Notes under the pieces: generated by a model
Seen by the model: only the letters and a program-made list of their open reading frames with translations
Database searches by the model: none
Told to the model about the DNA's origin: nothing
Assembly: GCA_910587635.1 (NCBI GenBank)
Contig: CAJUNB010000005.1
Coordinates: forward strand, 180,832-244,831
Origin: an uncultured Lachnospiraceae bacterium
GTDB taxonomy: Bacteria; Bacillota; Clostridia; Lachnospirales; Lachnospiraceae
Reading direction: 5' to 3'
Length of the DNA stretch: 64,000 nt
Position numbers and translations under genes: made by a program
Shown here: positions 60,967 through 64,000 of the stretch, piece by piece
How the letters are laid out: the number at the start of each line of letters is the position of its first letter
Numbering within the stretch: position 1 is the stretch's first letter

Positions 60967-61731
60967 GTGAATTTTTTTGATTTATTGAAAATTGAATTTA
61001 AAAAGGTAAAGCGGTCAAAAATCGTTCCTTTGATATTTATTGCACCTTTGTTGGTAGTAATATCGGGGATTGCCAATTTAAGCAGGTACTTTTCTCCGGA
61101 ATATACAAATGCGTGGTCTGCAATGTTTATTCAAAGCGCATTAGTCTATGCCTATTATCTGTTACCGTTTTCCATGATTGTTGTATGCGTGATGATTGCA
61201 GGGCGTGAAACACAGCATAATGGTATTCTGAAGATGTTGGCATTGCCAGTTAGCCGTTATGCTTTATCTTTAGCAAAATTTGGTGTTTTGATGTTTTACC
61301 TGTTTATGGAAATGGTTGTTTTTCTTATTGTGTTTTTGATTTCTGGTATTGTTGCTACACACATGGCAGGAATCACAGAAACTTTACCATTGCTTTATCT
61401 TATAAAGTGGTGTGCAGGATTATTTCTTACAATGCTGCCTTGTCTAGCAGCTATGTGGGCAATTACAGTATTGTTTGAAAAAACATTGCTTTCCGTAGGA
61501 TTTAATCTGTTTCTTGTTATTCCCGGCGTTTTAATAGCCAATACACCGCTTTGGATTGCATATCCTTATTGTTACAGTGGTTATTTGGTATCTTGTTCGT
61601 TACATGATTTTACGGCAGAAGGCACAAGTACAATATTTTCGGTATTTCCATTTTTGCCATGTGCAATAGTGGTTTTTATATTAGCTCTTTTGTTGGCTGT
61701 TAGAAAATTTGGTAAGAAAGAAATGAGGTAA
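60967..61731 (+). CDS. ABC transporter permease
   Basis: A 254-residue second permease with about six helices (LIKWCAGLFLTMLPCLAAMWAITVLF). It starts at GTG 60967, 11 bases after the first permease. A pair of related permeases with one ATPase is the usual layout of these self-protection systems. A Tyr- and aromatic-rich extracellular loop follows residue 30. Confidence 0.85.
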   Translation: MNFFDLLKIEFKKVKRSKIVPLIFIAPLLVVISGIANLSRYFSPEYTNAWSAMFIQSALVYAYYLLPFSMIVVCVMIAGRETQHNGILKMLALPVSRYALSLAKFGVLMFYLFMEMVVFLIVFLISGIVATHMAGITETLPLLYLIKWCAGLFLTMLPCLAAMWAITVLFEKTLLSVGFNLFLVIPGVLIANTPLWIAYPYCYSGYLVSCSLHDFTAEGTSTIFSVFPFLPCAIVVFILALLLAVRKFGKKEMR

Positions 61732-61734
61732 ACT

Positions 61735-62031
61735 ATGGAGAAGAAAAAATTACAAAATATAAGTATTATCGCCCTTATTATCAGTATACTTCCCTTTGCA
61801 ACACTGATTCCTACATTTTTGCAAATCATATTGCCCGATGGAATACGTACAGTTTGGAGTGGTATCAATATTGCCTGTGTTATTACTGGGCTGTGTCTGT
61901 CTATCATCTGTGTTAAAAATAATGAAAGCCGGAGCCTGATAAATATTATCTCTACAATTATCAGTGGATTGTTACTTTTACTGGTTAGTGGGATTATTGT
62001 TCTGGCATTGTTTTTAACTTTTCTTCAATAA
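61735..62031 (+). CDS. Three-helix membrane protein of the exporter cluster
   Basis: A 98-residue protein with about three membrane helices and an N-terminal MEKKKLQN. It starts 3 bases after the second permease. I do not recognise the family; small membrane proteins often accompany lantibiotic exporters. Confidence 0.65.
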   Translation: MEKKKLQNISIIALIISILPFATLIPTFLQIILPDGIRTVWSGINIACVITGLCLSIICVKNNESRSLINIISTIISGLLLLLVSGIIVLALFLTFLQ

Positions 62032-62038
62032 GGAGAGT

Positions 62039-62113
62039 GTGAAAATATTGAATAAATATTTGAATACCATAATTGTAGTTGGGATTATATTTTCCTGCAC
62101 AGCCTGTTCGTAA
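62039..62113 (+). pseudogene. Lipoprotein gene remnant
   Basis: A frame from GTG 62039 (or TTG 62048) encodes a signal peptide with the lipobox SCTACS and then stops at TAA 62111. AAGGAGAG lies before it. A further short reading continues beyond the stop without Met. The protein is cut just at the lipobox, so a longer lipoprotein has probably been lost by deletion. Confidence 0.5.
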
Positions 62114-62154
62114 TTAGATTCTTTTGCAGGCAGTCTGAAAAGTGGTGAGGAAAA

Positions 62155-63030
62155 ATGAGAAAACTGATGACTAAAAAGGCTCTGATGACAAAGATATGTA
62201 TACCAAGTATAATTTTTGTTGTTCTGCTTATTTGGACGATATGGGGCGATACGGCATTAACAGTAAGTACAATTAAAATTTCAAGCAACCATATTCCTGA
62301 TTCATTTTCCGGGTTTCGGATAGCACAGATTTCTGATTTGCACAACGCACAATTTGGAAAAAACAATATAAAGCTGCTGGAATTATTATCAGAAAATGAA
62401 CCAGACATTATTGTAATAACTGGGGATTTGGTAGACGCTGGGCATACAAATATTAAAGTTGCTATTGATTTTGTGAAAGAAGCGGTTAGCATTGCGCCTG
62501 TTTATTACATAACAGGAAATCACGAAGCTAGCTTATCGCAATATGATGAACTCAAAACTGGTCTTGAAATGATTGGCGTAATTGTGCTTGAAGATAAAGC
62601 AATACAATTAGAACAAGACAATGAAACAATAACACTTATTGGGCTTTCAGACCCTAATTATACGGTGAAAGGTGATATGTATGGAGAAGTCCCTGCTATG
62701 GTTAGAACAAAATTGAATAATCTTGCTGATACTGAAAGCAGTTATATCATTTTACTGTCACACCGCCCAGAACTTTTTGAAAGCTATGTAAGCTGTAATA
62801 TTGATTTGGTTCTAAGCGGACACGCACACGGCGGTCAATTCCGTCTGCCATTTATCGGCGGGCTGATTGCCCCCGATCAAGGGATATTTCCAAAGTATGA
62901 CGCTGGGCTGTTTACAAACGGCAGTACAAATATGATTGTTAGCCGGGGATTGGGTAACAGCATTATTCCTATCCGCTTTAATAACCGCCCGGAAGTCATT
63001 GTAATTGAACTTCTTAACACGGATTTGTAA
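62155..63030 (+). CDS. Metallophosphoesterase (YkuE-like)
   Basis: A 291-residue protein with one N-terminal membrane helix and a calcineurin-like metal site: ISDLHNAQFG, ITGDLVDAG, ITGNHEA, and SGHAHGGQFRLP. Members are UDP-sugar or phospholipid phosphoesterases, often anchored to the membrane. GGTGAGGAAAA lies before ATG. It ends the exporter cluster. Confidence 0.88.
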   Translation: MRKLMTKKALMTKICIPSIIFVVLLIWTIWGDTALTVSTIKISSNHIPDSFSGFRIAQISDLHNAQFGKNNIKLLELLSENEPDIIVITGDLVDAGHTNIKVAIDFVKEAVSIAPVYYITGNHEASLSQYDELKTGLEMIGVIVLEDKAIQLEQDNETITLIGLSDPNYTVKGDMYGEVPAMVRTKLNNLADTESSYIILLSHRPELFESYVSCNIDLVLSGHAHGGQFRLPFIGGLIAPDQGIFPKYDAGLFTNGSTNMIVSRGLGNSIIPIRFNNRPEVIVIELLNTDL

Positions 63031-63081
63031 GAACAGCTTATAGAAAACTGAATGATAAAGTAATCTGCCGCACTACGGCAA

Positions 63082-63108
63082 AAGAAAAAAAGCCGTCGTA
63101 TGACGGCT
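63082..63108 (-). terminator. Terminator read leftward, orphan
   Basis: AGCCGTC/GACGGCT (63091-63108) with a 4-base loop; on the leftward strand it is followed by seven T residues. No leftward gene lies immediately to the right in the window. Confidence 0.55.
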
Positions 63109-63169
63109 ACTCATAAAACAGTATCAACCAACAAACTGAAATAGGGTAGCTGTCATACAGGGTGCAATT

Positions 63170-63212
63170 AAAATCAGTATACTATTCAAGGCGAGTAGCA
63201 TACTGATTTTTA
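63170..63212 (+). terminator. Terminator in the gap before the DUF6414-like gene
   Basis: AAAATCAGTAT (63170-63180) pairs with ATACTGATTTT (63200-63210), with CTA/TAG inside, followed by TAAT. It separates the metallophosphoesterase and the next gene. Confidence 0.6.
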
Positions 63213-63233
63213 ATAGCTATAAGTAGATATTTA

Positions 63234-63242
63234 TGTTATAAT
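63234..63242 (+). promoter_or_regulatory. Extended -10 promoter of the DUF6414-like gene
   Basis: TATAAT at 63237-63242 is preceded by TG one base upstream (TGTTATAAT), an extended -10 box. A -35 box is not clear. Confidence 0.55.
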
Positions 63243-63276
63243 AAAAGAAATTAGGAAAGGACGGTAAATAGCACAA

Positions 63277-63927
63277 ATGAAATTGCGAAATTTTCTTTAC
63301 ATTAACAGCAAACTATTGGACGATTACATTTCCGCAATAGACGGATATGTGTATGAAGAAGAGACTCAAAAACTTAACGAAATTAATCAAAAGGCAGCTA
63401 GCGCAAAGGCGAATGTTTTAGGCATAGGTGGGGACGGTAAATACGAAAAACAATCTTCGGAAGAAGTTGAAAGAAAAGTGCGTATTAGTGAAGCAGCAAA
63501 ATTCGATAAGTTGTTTAAATATTTATCCGCAGATGAATATTCCCCTTTAAAATATTACGAAATACTAAATGAGGAAGAATTTAGCGGTTTAGGTAGAGAT
63601 GAATTTATTGAAGTATTAGTAATACCTCGATTCTCTAAAATGAAAGAGTTATCTGATACTGTGAAAAAGATTAGTTCTCTTGCAGAGATGTTTGAAACTA
63701 TTACACAGCAAAGTTTGCTTGATACAAAATCTGAAGAAGCAATAAATGGAATTTCCTTATTAGGAAGCTTAAAACCTGAAAATGGAATTTCATGCGTGTT
63801 CTCTTTTGAAGATGGTGTATTTCCTCTCGTTGCGCGTTTAGACGAAAACTATTTTAAATGTAAGCGTCAAATAAGTTGGTGTATTGTTTCCCGGAATTCA
63901 TTCGGAGATAATCATCATATATTTTAG
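63277..63927 (+). CDS. DUF6414-like protein, possibly C-terminally shortened
   Basis: A 216-residue protein whose start FLYINSKLLDDYISAIDGYVYEEE matches the DUF6414 family as I recall it, with a helical middle (GKYEKQSSEEVERKVRISEAAKFDKLFKYLS) and a strand FSFEDGVFPLVARLDENYFK. The last 20 residues (RQISWCIVSRNSFGDNHHIF) look unlike the family, so a frameshift or early stop near 63865 is possible. GAAAGGACGG precedes the ATG. Role unknown; relatives occur with defence and mobile genes. Confidence 0.6.
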   Translation: MKLRNFLYINSKLLDDYISAIDGYVYEEETQKLNEINQKAASAKANVLGIGGDGKYEKQSSEEVERKVRISEAAKFDKLFKYLSADEYSPLKYYEILNEEEFSGLGRDEFIEVLVIPRFSKMKELSDTVKKISSLAEMFETITQQSLLDTKSEEAINGISLLGSLKPENGISCVFSFEDGVFPLVARLDENYFKCKRQISWCIVSRNSFGDNHHIF

Positions 63928-63956
63928 AGTTTTTAGAGCATACTCCAAAAACTCTA
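63925..63956 (+). terminator. Hairpin at the end of the DUF6414-like gene
   Basis: TAGAGTTTTT (63925-63934) and AAAAACTCTA (63947-63956) pair, the stop codon being the first bases. No T tract follows, so it may act as a weak terminator or an insertion-end repeat. Confidence 0.45.
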
Positions 63957-63972
63957 ACACAGGAGGTCTCTC

Positions 63973-64000
63973 ATGAATGAACTAACACCAAACGCTCAGC
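63973..64000 (+). CDS. Start of an unidentified gene (cut by window edge)
   Basis: ATG 63973 follows AGGAGG by 6 bases and opens MNELTPNAQ before the window ends. Too short to identify. Confidence 0.5.

Overview
The window reads as a chromosomal segment of a spore-forming Clostridia species, most likely a Lachnospiraceae gut anaerobe. This is inferred from gene content: a YlbJ-type sporulation protein, short HisG with HisZ, the paired radical-SAM proteins TIGR03960/TIGR03936 next to RNase E/G, purine synthesis ending in a stand-alone IMP cyclohydrolase plus a PurH-type formyltransferase, and a long MreBCD-PBP2-MinCDE-RodA cluster. No rRNA, tRNA, CRISPR array or transposase was found.

Bases 1-9500 hold the 3' part of an N-acetylmuramoyl-L-alanine amidase, a leftward ylbJ-like gene, a rightward run (HAD phosphatase, YgiQ-type radical SAM protein, SDR oxidoreductase, a small membrane protein, an MBL-fold hydrolase, a Crp/Fnr regulator), two leftward ferredoxin genes facing that regulator, and an RluA-type pseudouridine synthase. 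A perfect TGTGAC-N3-GTCACA palindrome lies between the ferredoxin genes and the synthase. Bases 9500-17640 hold recU, a partial histidine operon (hisZ-hisG-hisD-hisIE, the last fused to a degenerate HisA/HisF-like domain), a GH25 lysozyme with cell-wall-binding repeats, an MgtC/SapB protein and a small membrane protein.

Bases 17694-31030 encode TIGR03960/TIGR03936, RNase E/G, a Nudix hydrolase, an AT-rich accessory-looking gene, miaB-mutS-mutL-miaA and a YnbB-like PLP enzyme. Bases 31216-41570 form the cell-shape and division block: radC, mreBCD, a very large PBP2, minCDE, rodA, mgsA and a D,D-carboxypeptidase lipoprotein. Bases 41641-48000 carry a P-loop protein, a HlyD-like membrane protein, yggS, sepF, aroB, lspA and an RluD-like enzyme, with unusually structured intergenic DNA. 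Bases 48018-55770 carry an unknown protein coupled to cstA, a fused cytidylate-kinase-like/MFS protein, an NhaC-type antiporter, and the last two enzymes of IMP synthesis.

From about 55800 on, the DNA is visibly more AT-rich and looks like an accessory island: a truncated membrane protein, an unknown 122-residue protein, a 149-bp near-perfect palindrome, a leftward response regulator/histidine kinase pair, a divergent BcrA-type ABC exporter with two permeases, a three-helix protein, a lipoprotein remnant, a metallophosphoesterase, a DUF6414-like protein and the start of another gene. The two-component system and exporter resemble peptide-antibiotic sensing and detoxification modules, and an 11-bp-period direct repeat between them is a candidate regulator site.

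Most notable for follow-up: the palindrome centred at about -41 of a ferredoxin promoter beside its likely Crp/Fnr regulator; the palindrome at 57046-57194, whose arm differences are almost all G-U-compatible in + strand RNA; the kinase-MFS fusion, which one base change would separate; and the structured leaders at 42070-42255 and 43732-43829.
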